Assembly (NCBI GenBank): GCA_964483085.1
Contig: CAYZZX010000037.1
Coordinates: 1-16,710, forward strand
Direction: 5' to 3'
Source: JALHFZ01 sp964483085
Lineage (GTDB): Bacteria > Synergistota > Synergistia > Synergistales > Aminobacteriaceae
Length of the DNA: 16,710 bases
Shown here: one piece after another, positions 8,901 to 14,640 of the stretch
Layout: each line of letters begins with the position of its first letter
How positions within the stretch are numbered: position 1 is the first letter of the stretch
The notes under the pieces: model-generated
What the model saw: the letters and a program-made list of their open reading frames with translations, nothing else
Told to the model about the DNA's origin: nothing
Databases searched by the model: none
Translations under genes and position numbers: made by a program

Positions 8901-9543
8901 CCGAGAGGGTCAAAACGGCCTCTCCGGCCTTCAGATAGGCGTTGCTGACGGACAGGCCATCCTCCGCCACGAGGGAGCCGCCGATCTCAAGGGGGAGATT
9001 GAGCAGCTTCCCCCCTCCGGCGAAGGTGATGCTCCCCTCTCCGGGAGAAAGGCGGAAATTTTCAAGGAGGATATCCCCTCCCGGCGCCGATAGAAGGGCC
9101 GATGTGAGCACCACCACGGGGAAATGGTCGAGGGAGGCGTCTTCGTCCTCCGACGACGGAAAGTCCGTCTCCCGGAGAGCGGCAAAAAATGCCTCCCCGG
9201 GAAGAAAAACCTCCCGGAGGGTGACTCTGCTCGCCTCGGGATTGCCCCTGATGAGGGAAAGAAGGGAGAGGCGGACTGCAAGGCTTTTCGCCCTCGCGAT
9301 CTCCTTTTCACCGTAGCAAATGCTGACATCCTCGGCCACATAGCCGGTGACCGGGTTGCCTGAAATCGGCCCGGCGTCGAAGCTCCATCCGGGAGTACCG
9401 GAGATCATATTCTGGAGCGTCTGCTTGTAGGTCGATACGGCGACGTCCTTTCCTGAAAGAAGAAAGAAGGAGAAGAACCCGATGACGACCAGGGGAAGGA
9501 GGATGACCAGGGAGAGTATTTTTTTCTTTTTTCCTGCCATCAT
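5941..9543 (-). CDS. AsmA/TamB-like large envelope protein
   Basis: This 1200-residue protein has a lysine-rich start (MMAGKKKK) and a signal anchor at about 9-31. A long body of short beta-strand repeats follows, rich in Gly, Ser and Leu (phrases such as 'LSGSLSPEVTLEGNLEKLSL'). The N-terminal ISGNPVTGYVAEDVSI and the C-terminal run ending in LKGSWESPALTELKVKSNKM resemble AsmA-like and DUF3971-type proteins. Known relatives (TamB, YhdP, YdbH) bridge inner and outer membranes and carry phospholipids, so a lipid-transport or outer-membrane-assembly role is plausible, and it implies a diderm envelope. The family call is by pattern and the lipid role is inferred. The neighbouring phospholipid genes psd and pssA fit but are separated by a terminator. 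The ATG at 9543 and the one at 9540 are both possible starts, with AAGGGA upstream. Confidence 0.75.
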   Translation of the reverse strand: MMAGKKKKILSLVILLPLVVIGFFSFFLLSGKDVAVSTYKQTLQNMISGTPGWSFDAGPISGNPVTGYVAEDVSICYGEKEIARAKSLAVRLSLLSLIRGNPEASRVTLREVFLPGEAFFAALRETDFPSSEDEDASLDHFPVVVLTSALLSAPGGDILLENFRLSPGEGSITFAGGGKLLNLPLEIGGSLVAEDGLSVSNAYLKAGEAVLTLSGSLSPEVTLEGNLEKLSLQQIAPLVALPSGVEGTLSSTVFLSRPGGSLLLSGEGTLTEGNISGLETDGTFFWSADGGKLTLDPQEATVFSSPVRGNLSFFFGENPQAEMNLFLKNVRFEEWTDFFPWLSSAEGTLSTLNVSLAGPLDRLSGPVRFSASDILVTSIPVTEVKGTVDLEESERFVLQATSRWQGSPLTVDGGSDPDGKGLRFLLRSEALDLKRAGAVYGPGLSLEGMGTADGKILLSEGGELQLIGFLKAPKFALLGTRGESLSVAFAGNEKTLDFSSLSVKIPGGGELSGSGKVSALDSKEPGINFTGTGKNISASFLESLLSKGSGLDGKGTFDLQWSLSGPLAKPAASFQLRGKDTPLSPLLPLRKVALNGKYAGNKLLLSDGSASLFGGQVSLGGEVTLSGAPSLDLRGKISSLSLAALGGLGGAELAKGKGTISGEFSLMGRADSPKISLALAAPSLSLEEATLEDLRLRAEGTLPTLKIEEFSARFGKSLLSASGSVNLEKGGSVNMKASGKELDLRTLAATFFPGAPLGGSMDGEISLTGTLGGKQTLIFSGTSPLVTLHGILLEDMKVTLKPKGQDRFAFSLEGLLGSSSLALAGELEPTDDGAAFSIKTSKKIDIAATAAGYSSQAAGILRGEADFEAKGRLGKEGVTAEGTISSGKVGFYRTEATDVRIPFLWKDNLMTVTGGKAVYYGGGADLSGTVDPATMRWEGNLEVKGFNLESVTTPMLDGEGTVTGTANLTMRGSGTGGMVGLVFGSGQLSAQEGVVKGFEAITSVSPSGEIPFTSVLASFNVDGRNIFLLPGSRISAPPGNDVYRYFSASGSLGWNEAPLDLKCLGDINIRALNAFLGALQGIISIDGNPLTDPQFLANFLTGLLGGMSVRDFRETTFNLKGSWESPALTELKVKSNKMPAKIPRSGQSNNGETKIKISVEIPTGEGKDTGASTEDQVKKQLLENIMKQIIRPGETEDSLP

Positions 9544-9758
9544 GTGCTTTCGTCCCTTCGTGCCGCTGAGGCAGAATTGTTCTGTAAAGGAGTACGGACA
9601 AAAAGAGCGTACATTTCGTACTGAGCAATATCATAGCGAATTTTCCCGAAGAAACCAGAGTTGTATTACTGAACCTTGAAGAAGAAAAAATCAATTCTGT
9701 ACAACCCATATATGGAGTGACCCTGTGTCAAAGGAAAGTGTGGATATGTGGGTAAGTA

Positions 9759-9767
9759 TGTGTATAA
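9759..9767 (-). promoter_or_regulatory. DnaA box TTATACACA
   Basis: This is a full match to TTWTNCACA on the minus strand. It sits 12 bases after the start of the preceding box and 41 bases before the consensus box. Confidence 0.65.
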
Positions 9768-9807
9768 GTCCGGAAAAAGGACCGTAAAGCCTCATTGTCT
9801 GAGCTTT

Positions 9808-9816
9808 TGTGGATAA
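9808..9816 (-). promoter_or_regulatory. DnaA box TTATCCACA (exact consensus)
   Basis: This is an exact match to the strongest DnaA box sequence, read on the minus strand, inside the 9739-9835 cluster. Confidence 0.72.
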
Positions 9817-9865
9817 GTTTGCCCTTTGTGGAAAGAAAAAAAGAGACGCTAGAGGAGGGCCGAGT

Positions 9866-10669
9866 TCAGGGAGAGGGCAGAAGGGCGACCTGAAGGTCCG
9901 AGACGAGGGGAATTTCACACCCCTTATAGCTGAGGACCACCTTCCCCGAAGCGCTTATCCGGTCCCCGGCCTTGAGGTGCCAGAGGGGCTCCGTCTCCGG
10001 GCTTCGATAGGCGCTCAGGGTCACCTTTCCCTGGCGCAGAAAGAGCCGCCGTCCCTTTTTCTCCACCTTTTCCACGGTCATCTTTACGGTCACGAAATTT
10101 CCAGCGAGGTAGGGGGCCTCGTTCCAGAGCTGGGCGGGAGTGAAGATTCTTTGTGCCGCCCTCCCCCACAGCCCCCTGTTTTTTGCCCGGGCCTCAGCCA
10201 TGGCGGAAAAAACCCGGTCGGAGTATTTTCCGTTGGGGGGAATGACCAGAGGCAGAGCCAGCCCCTTCCGCACGAGCTCCTCGTTGACCATGATCTCCCC
10301 CTCAGGGGTTTTGACCCATATGAAAGCGAGAAGCCGGCCGTACCGATCGCGCCGCTCCTTGTCGAATTCGAGGCGTAGAGGGCCGAGGGCGAGAAGGCGG
10401 ATATTTTCCTCCCGGGCCTCTTTGCCCAGCTCCTCCACCGGGCGGGAGGGGTGATGAAGCTCCGGTGTATCCATCAGAAGATACCGGATGGTCTCCTTCT
10501 CTCCCTGAATTTCCATAGAGATGGTATCGCCGTCGGAGACCGTCACGGGGGAATGGGGAGAAAGCAGCTCCGGGCTCTCCCGGAAAAAAAGGGTGAGCAG
10601 CAGAAGCAGCAGGCTTCCGAGGGAGATTGAGAGCTTCCCCTTCCGCAGTTTCACCTTGGGCAGCTTCAT
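9866..10669 (-). CDS. Membrane-anchored or secreted SNase-type nuclease with C-terminal OB-like domain
   Basis: The 267-residue protein has a basic start and a hydrophobic stretch (about 14-29) that would export or anchor it. The staphylococcal-nuclease domain spans about 41-170. DGDT (46-49), Arg62, DTPE (67-70) and DRYGR (108-112) cover the usual calcium and catalytic positions, and the domain ends in the typical RAKNRGLWG (161-169). It is likely an active calcium-dependent phosphodiesterase outside the cytoplasm. Residues about 188-264 (from LAGNFVTVKMTVEKV to SDLQVALL) resemble an OB-fold nucleic-acid-binding tail. The ATG overlaps the previous stop as ATGA and is preceded by GAGGGG, so the gene is coupled to the DUF364-like gene. 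Its stop lies about 30 bases from the first DnaA box. A role in nutrient DNA breakdown is possible but unproven. Confidence 0.85.
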   Translation of the reverse strand: MKLPKVKLRKGKLSISLGSLLLLLLTLFFRESPELLSPHSPVTVSDGDTISMEIQGEKETIRYLLMDTPELHHPSRPVEELGKEAREENIRLLALGPLRLEFDKERRDRYGRLLAFIWVKTPEGEIMVNEELVRKGLALPLVIPPNGKYSDRVFSAMAEARAKNRGLWGRAAQRIFTPAQLWNEAPYLAGNFVTVKMTVEKVEKKGRRLFLRQGKVTLSAYRSPETEPLWHLKAGDRISASGKVVLSYKGCEIPLVSDLQVALLPSP

Positions 10670-11418
10670 GAATTCCCCTCAGCGTTCAGAAAAAAGACTT
10701 TCCAGCGGAGGTCGGGGCAGCTCCAGGGGCTTCCGCCCGTGCCGAGATAGCGGAAGACCTCCTCCCGGCTGCCCTCTTCGGGCACGGGGAGAACGAGGTG
10801 GGTGACTCCCGCCTCCCGGAAAAGCTCGGGAAGGAAGGGAATGCCGGGCCCCTGGAGGATCACGCCCTTCTTCCCCGGAAAAAGAGGAAGAAGGGTCAGA
10901 ATCGCCCGGGTGCGCAGGGCTTCCGCGGTGAGCCATATCCACTGGCTCGATGCCATGTGCTGGGAGCTTGTCCATTCGGGAAGAACGGCGAGGCCTCTCC
11001 GGCGGTCGTCAAAGATGGAAATATTCCAGTTCCAGTCGCTGAGGAAATCTGAAACCCACGGGTCCGGGGCGAGAAGGGAGACCCGGTCTTTTTCCGGAAG
11101 GGCAAGGAGGGCTTCAAGGGGTTGCCCCCCTTCCGGAGGGGGCAGAAGAGCCGAAAGGGCTGCGGAGGCGGCGGCGAACTCCTGCGGATAGGGGGAGACG
11201 GCCAACAGGGCGATCTCCCGGGCGGAGGCGGAGAGAAGCGTGCGGGTATGAGGCTCCCGGGGGGAATGGGACTCACGCCCCGAGGGGGGGACCGCCCCCA
11301 CGCCCCACCGTCCGTCCTCAAGGAGGATGGCGCTTCCCTTCCAGCCGAGAAAAAGGGACGCCACTCCGCAGTCCTTTGCGCCAGCGACGGAGTCAAACAT
11401 TTTTTCATACAGAGACAT
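10666..11418 (-). CDS. DUF364/DUF4213-like protein (putative metal-chelation family)
   Basis: The function of this 250-residue soluble protein is not certain. The N-terminal part has GWKGSAILLEDGRWGVG (20-36 from the chosen start). The C-terminal part has a nucleotide-fold-like pattern ending in GVILQGPGIPFLPELFREAGVTHLVLPVPE. This resembles DUF4213 followed by DUF364, families annotated as putative heavy-metal chelation proteins and often found beside transition-metal transporters. No such transporter is nearby. The frame could begin with TTG at 11424, but the ribosome site AAAGGAGGG touches that codon; the ATG at 11418 lies seven bases beyond GGAGG and is preferred. The stop overlaps the nuclease ATG. 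A weak TACAAT -10 lies upstream on the minus strand. No catalytic residues could be assigned. Confidence 0.6.
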   Translation of the reverse strand: MSLYEKMFDSVAGAKDCGVASLFLGWKGSAILLEDGRWGVGAVPPSGRESHSPREPHTRTLLSASAREIALLAVSPYPQEFAAASAALSALLPPPEGGQPLEALLALPEKDRVSLLAPDPWVSDFLSDWNWNISIFDDRRRGLAVLPEWTSSQHMASSQWIWLTAEALRTRAILTLLPLFPGKKGVILQGPGIPFLPELFREAGVTHLVLPVPEEGSREEVFRYLGTGGSPWSCPDLRWKVFFLNAEGNS

Positions 11419-11424
11419 GGACAA

Positions 11425-11433
11425 CCCTCCTTT
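11425..11433 (-). promoter_or_regulatory. Ribosome binding site deciding the DUF364-like start
   Basis: AAAGGAGGG on the minus strand is close to the ideal Shine-Dalgarno. Its spacing of seven bases from GGAGG to the ATG at 11418, against about one base to the TTG at 11424, selects the ATG. Confidence 0.75.
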
Positions 11434-11495
11434 GCTTCATTGTATAACGGTCCTTCCTGAAACAAAAGAGAGGCCCCCTCTGACGCCAAAGGGTA

Positions 11496-11501
11496 TATAA
11501 T
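11496..11501 (+). promoter_or_regulatory. Predicted -10 element for rsmG-parA-parB
   Basis: A perfect TATAAT lies about 50 bases before the rsmG start, in the 131-base divergent gap. No convincing -35 hexamer is found 16-18 bases upstream, so the call rests on the -10 and position. Confidence 0.42.
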
Positions 11502-11549
11502 GAAAACCCATGAAAATGGCTATCTCAAAGATACGAAAGGAGAAAACCG

Positions 11550-12224
11550 GTGGACCAAGCCGTTTCCCAACTTCTTTCCCGGCACGAAGATGCCCTCCGG
11601 CATTATGGAGAGCTCCTTGCCTCCTACAAAGGGCGCATTCGTCTCACAGGCCCGGCGGACCCTGAGATCCTCTGGAAAGAGCACATTCTCGACTGCCTCG
11701 CCTCAGTGCCCCTTCTTCCTCCGGAAGGAAAGATCATCGACGTCGGTTCCGGAGGAGGACTGCCGGGGCTGGTCTGGGCCCTCTGCAGGCCGGATCTCGA
11801 GGTCATATTGCTCGACAGCGTCCGGAAGAAATGCGGTGCCCTGGCCGCTCTGGCCGCAGATCTCGGCCTTGCCAACGTGGCCATCGCCTGGTCCCGGGTG
11901 GAGGATTACGCACGGGCAAACCGGGAAGTATTTGATCTTGCGGGGTGCCGTGCCCTCGCCTCTGCGGGTATTCTAGTGGAATATCTTTCTCCCCTGGTCA
12001 AAACGGGAGGGACCATCCTCGCCTTTAAAGGCCCTTCATGGCATGATGAGGCTGCCCCTCTTGAAGGGAAATGGGCCCGGCTGAGGCTCTCCGCCCCCCG
12101 ACTCATCCCCTACGAAAGGGAAGAAAAAAAACTCTTCTTTGTACTCTGGACGAAAACTGCCCCATGCCCTGCCGATTTTCCCAGAAAAGCAGGCACGGCA
12201 GAAAAATTATTCTGGTGGAGGTGA
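11550..12224 (+). CDS. rsmG: 16S rRNA (guanine-N7)-methyltransferase RsmG
   Basis: RsmG (GidB) uses S-adenosylmethionine to methylate N7 of G527 in 16S rRNA. The 224-residue product has the usual length. The N-terminal helix bundle leads to EILWKEHILDC (39-49), a form of the family's HxxDS motif. The SAM-binding loop is DVGSGGGLPG (64-73), followed by LEVILLDSVRKK (83-94), whose acidic residue would bind the cofactor ribose. GCRALAS (132-138) matches the later conserved SRA-like segment. The usual NLTA is RLTG here. The start is GTG, with AAGGAG upstream at suitable spacing. It is the first gene of the plus-strand run and stops seven bases before parA. rsmG next to parAB is a common arrangement close to oriC. 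Confidence 0.93.
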   Translation: MDQAVSQLLSRHEDALRHYGELLASYKGRIRLTGPADPEILWKEHILDCLASVPLLPPEGKIIDVGSGGGLPGLVWALCRPDLEVILLDSVRKKCGALAALAADLGLANVAIAWSRVEDYARANREVFDLAGCRALASAGILVEYLSPLVKTGGTILAFKGPSWHDEAAPLEGKWARLRLSAPRLIPYEREEKKLFFVLWTKTAPCPADFPRKAGTAEKLFWWR

Positions 12225-12231
12225 CGCGCTC

Positions 12232-13002
12232 ATGATCACACTGACGATATCCAATCAAAAAGGCGGCGTGGGAAAAACGACAACCTGCGTCAATCTCGCG
12301 GCTGAGCTCGGAAGGCTCGGATACTCCGTGCTCGTTGTGGATATTGACCCTCAGGCTAACTGCACAAGCGGACTGGGAATTCCTCCCTCCGGCCTCGATG
12401 TGAGCCTCTACGATGTCCTCCTCGGAGGCGCCACCGCAGAAGAGGCCATCGTTCCCACCCGATGGGAGGGAGTCTCCCTCCTCCCCTCCACCATCGATCT
12501 TGCCGGAGCGGAGGTGGAGCTGGCCAGCGTGATCAGCAGGGAGACCCGGCTTCGCAGACGCCTCTCCAGTCTTTCCGGCTACGACGTCGCCGTCGTGGAC
12601 TGCCCCCCCTCTCTCGGCATGCTCACCATCAATGCCCTCGCCGCCTCTGACCGCCTCATCATCCCCATTCAGTGCGAATACTACGCTCTTGAGGGAGTCG
12701 GCCAGCTCTCCCGCACAATCTCCCTCATTCGAGAGAACCTGAACCCGAATCTTGCCATGGACGGCGTCCTCCTCACAATGTTCGACTCCCGCACCCGCCT
12801 CGCCAACGAGGTGGCCAATGAAGTACGGCGACAGTTCGGCGACATTGTTTTCAAAACGGTCATTCCCCGGAACGTCAAACTCTCGGAGGCGCCCAGCCAT
12901 GCGGAACCCATCAGCTACTACGAACCATCCTCCACAGGGGGCCAGGCATACAGAGAACTGGGAAAGGAGGTGTCGGAGCTGTGGCTAAAAATAGAGCCTT
13001 AG
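12232..13002 (+). CDS. parA: Chromosome-partitioning ATPase ParA/Soj
   Basis: ParA is a deviant Walker ATPase that binds the nucleoid as an ATP dimer and moves ParB-bound origin DNA. The 256-residue protein shows the P-loop KGGVGKTT (10-17), the Walker A' region VVDIDPQAN (35-43), and Walker B VAVVDCPPS. It then has the conserved PIQCEYYALEGVGQL segment and the late PRNVKLSEAPSHAEP motif. At this length it lacks the N-terminal helix-turn-helix domain of plasmid type Ia ParA proteins, matching chromosomal Soj. The frame is open to 12139, but that part overlaps rsmG; the ATG at 12232 with GGAGG about ten bases upstream starts the protein at the conserved MITLTISNQKGG. It overlaps parB by 22 bases. 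Confidence 0.96.
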   Translation: MITLTISNQKGGVGKTTTCVNLAAELGRLGYSVLVVDIDPQANCTSGLGIPPSGLDVSLYDVLLGGATAEEAIVPTRWEGVSLLPSTIDLAGAEVELASVISRETRLRRRLSSLSGYDVAVVDCPPSLGMLTINALAASDRLIIPIQCEYYALEGVGQLSRTISLIRENLNPNLAMDGVLLTMFDSRTRLANEVANEVRRQFGDIVFKTVIPRNVKLSEAPSHAEPISYYEPSSTGGQAYRELGKEVSELWLKIEP

Positions 13003-13895
13003 GAAAAGGACTCGGCGCTCTCTTCTCTTCTGCAACCGCCGACCCCGCTCCCTCCGCGCCAATTGAGGAACAGCCGCAGGGAGGAGCTGTCCTGCCTCTG
13101 GACAGTATCATCCCCAACCCCCTTCAGCCCCGGCGGACGATGGACGAGGCGGGGATCGAAGCCCTTGCCCGGTCCATCGGGACGCACGGAATCGTTCAGC
13201 CCCTCGTAGTCCGTCGCCGGGAGAACGACGAATACGAACTCGTGGCGGGAGAGCGGCGCTGGAGAGCGGCTCAGCTGGCGGGATTGAAAGAAGCTCCCGT
13301 CCGTATAGTTGAGGGAACGGACCTTGAGATGATGGAAATCTCGCTCATAGAGAACATCCAAAGGGAAGACCTCTCGCCTCTCGAAGTTGCGACTGCCCTC
13401 TCCGATCTCTTGAAGTCGTCCTCTCTCACGCAGGAGGAGGCTGCATCGCGGATCGGATGGAGCCGAACCGCTCTAACCAATAAACTTCGCCTTCTCCAGC
13501 TTCCTCCCGAAGTAAAAGACCTCCTCTCGTCGAACCTCCTCGCCGAAGGGCATGCCCGTCCACTGCTCGCCCTCGAATCTCCGGCGGTGATGATCTCACT
13601 CGCTCAACGGGCCGCAGAGAAGGGCCTGTCCGTCCGGCAGGTCGAGGAGGCGGTGAAGCTGGCAAACAGGCAGGCACCGGAAATAAAGACCACAAAGAGG
13701 TTTTCCTTCGAAATCCCCGAATCGGTTAAAAGAGCCGCCCGGGAGCTTGGCATTGGCGTCAAGGTGACCGGTACGAAGTCACGGATGAAGCTGTCCCTTG
13801 ACGGACTCAACCAGTACCAGGTCAAATCAATTCTATCCACTATCGAACAGGAGGACGAAGTTATTTCCCGGGAAATAGTGGAAGATAAAAAATGA
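12981..13895 (+). CDS. parB: Chromosome-partitioning CTPase ParB/Spo0J
   Basis: ParB binds parS sites near the origin, spreads as a CTP-loaded clamp, and activates ParA. The 304-residue protein begins with KGLGALF (9-15), the conserved N-terminal segment that stimulates the ParA ATPase. The nuclease-like CTP-binding domain has PLQPRR (47-52), GERRWRA (90-96) and ENIQRED (124-130). A helix-turn-helix lies around 149-172, followed by LLAEGHARPLL (186-196). The C-terminal 60 residues would form the dimer clasp. The start is GTG inside the parA 3' end, with AAAGGAGGTG about ten bases upstream. The last four bases overlap the next gene. No parS site was found in the window. Confidence 0.96.
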   Translation: MAKNRALGKGLGALFSSATADPAPSAPIEEQPQGGAVLPLDSIIPNPLQPRRTMDEAGIEALARSIGTHGIVQPLVVRRRENDEYELVAGERRWRAAQLAGLKEAPVRIVEGTDLEMMEISLIENIQREDLSPLEVATALSDLLKSSSLTQEEAASRIGWSRTALTNKLRLLQLPPEVKDLLSSNLLAEGHARPLLALESPAVMISLAQRAAEKGLSVRQVEEAVKLANRQAPEIKTTKRFSFEIPESVKRAARELGIGVKVTGTKSRMKLSLDGLNQYQVKSILSTIEQEDEVISREIVEDKK

Positions 13896-14104
13896 GAGGG
13901 ATTGACGATCTCATTCTTTACGGAAAGGTCATATCCACGGCCTTCCTGATCGGAGGGTACACTTTCTTCGGCCTCCTCGCCGGTAAAAAACTCTCGTCAC
14001 TGGGATACCCTGAATGGCTGGAGGGAGCTCTTCCTCTTATAATGGCAGCGGTCGGGCTATGGCAGGGGTGGCTTTTCCTACGGAATGTACTTCGAAGGAA
14101 ATAA
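13892..14104 (+). CDS. Small two-helix membrane protein, possibly AtpZ/AtpI-like
   Basis: This 70-residue protein is not firmly recognised. It has two hydrophobic segments (about 12-30 and 46-64) joined by GKKLSSLGYPEWLEG, and ends in basic RRK. Gly-rich first helix, short loop with a Gly-x-Pro-x-Trp turn, and Gly-containing second helix resemble the AtpZ/AtpI family that assists ATP synthase rings. In several bacteria atpI follows parB or gidB close to the origin, so position supports this reading. The resemblance is by pattern only. The ATG overlaps the parB stop as ATGA, showing tight coupling with the partition genes. No ATP synthase subunit genes follow; a HIT protein comes next after 50 bases. 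Alternatively it is an unrelated small membrane protein. Confidence 0.75.
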   Translation: MRGIDDLILYGKVISTAFLIGGYTFFGLLAGKKLSSLGYPEWLEGALPLIMAAVGLWQGWLFLRNVLRRK

Positions 14105-14110
14105 ACGGCT

Positions 14111-14124
14111 CCCCTCCTCAGGGG
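14111..14124 (+). other. Short hairpin in the gap before the HIT gene
   Basis: CCCCT-CCTC-AGGGG is a perfect five-base stem with a four-base loop, followed by AAAATAT rather than T's. It does not look like a terminator; it could modestly tune expression between the partition genes and the HIT gene. Confidence 0.35.
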
Positions 14125-14154
14125 AAAATATCATGACCGCGAAAGGAGCATATC

Positions 14155-14640
14155 ATGGAAAACATCTTCGCCCCCTGGCGTATGGCATACATTTCGGCCT
14201 CAAAAGATCAGGAAGGGTGCATCTTCTGCGATTTTCCTCAGGAGGACCGGGATGAAGAACGACTCATCCTTCACCGGGGAAAGACCTGTTTCATCATCCT
14301 CAATGCCTTCCCCTACAATCCGGGGCATCTCATGGTCTCTCCCTACCGCCACACCGCAGATTACGAACATCTTACAGATGAAGAGATGCTCGAGCTTCAT
14401 CGTCTCGGCGGACGGTGCGTCTCTGTACTCAAGAACGTCATGAGCCCTCAAGGATTCAATCTGGGGATCAACCTGGGAAAGGTTGCGGGAGCCGGCTTCG
14501 ACGAGCATCTGCATCTCCATATTGTTCCCCGGTGGAACGGAGATACTAACTTCATGCCTGTCTTCAGCGATGTTCGGGTCATAGCCGAGGGGCTCGAGAC
14601 CACGTACAAAAAGATACGTGAGGAGTGGCGAAGGGAATGA
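14155..14640 (+). CDS. HIT-family nucleotide phosphorylase/hydrolase (Ap4A phosphorylase-like)
   Basis: HIT proteins use a histidine triad to cleave nucleotide phosphoanhydrides. This 161-residue protein has a CIFC pair (22-25) that may bind zinc, the segment LNAFPYNPGHLMV (49-61), and the triad HLHLHIV (118-124), with His120 the probable nucleophile by family rule. VPRWNGDTNFMPV following the triad matches the diadenosine tetraphosphate phosphorylase branch (for example the mycobacterial Rv2613c type) rather than HinT. It would be cytosolic and act on Ap4A or related dinucleotides. AAAGGAG lies about six bases before the ATG. The stop overlaps the yigZ ATG as ATGA. Exact substrate preference cannot be decided from sequence. 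Confidence 0.9.
   Translation: MENIFAPWRMAYISASKDQEGCIFCDFPQEDRDEERLILHRGKTCFIILNAFPYNPGHLMVSPYRHTADYEHLTDEEMLELHRLGGRCVSVLKNVMSPQGFNLGINLGKVAGAGFDEHLHLHIVPRWNGDTNFMPVFSDVRVIAEGLETTYKKIREEWRRE

Larger units (their letters stand above)
9739..9835 (+). other. oriC: Candidate oriC: cluster of five same-orientation DnaA boxes
   Basis: Written as on the plus strand, the boxes are TGTGGATAT (9739-9747), TGTGGGTAA (9747-9755), TGTGTATAA (9759-9767), TGTGGATAA (9808-9816) and TGTGGAAAG (9827-9835). Against the complement of the relaxed consensus TTWTNCACA, the third and fourth match fully and the others have one mismatch each. Five such sites in 97 bases, all facing the same way, are unlikely by chance. 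The nearby rsmG-parA-parB set is a classic origin neighbour. dnaA is not in the window, so the assignment rests on boxes and context. Confidence 0.68.
9544..9865. other. 322-base non-coding gap holding a candidate replication origin
   Basis: No gene is apparent between the nuclease stop and the AsmA/TamB-like start. The right part (9739-9835) contains a cluster of DnaA-box-like 9-mers. The left part (about 9586-9720) is visibly AT-richer than the surrounding genes, so it could serve as an unwinding region. AGTACG at 9591-9596 and CGTACT at 9617-9622 form a 6-base inverted repeat, with an extra CGTAC at 9608-9612. The promoter of the AsmA/TamB-like gene must also lie here; a TATGAT-like -10 is present around 9629-9634 on the minus strand but lacks a good -35. 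Confidence 0.7.

Noticed and set aside
9829..9865. Terminator after the nuclease gene
   Set aside because: A T-run is present on the minus strand, but no GC-rich hairpin precedes it.
12139..12231. Longer N-terminus for parA
   Set aside because: It would lie inside rsmG, and ParA proteins begin just before the P-loop, as the ATG at 12232 gives.
11425..14154. parS site (TGTTTCACGTGAAACA-like) near parAB
   Set aside because: No sequence close to the consensus was found in the window by eye; fragments such as TGTTTC at 3435 lack the second half.
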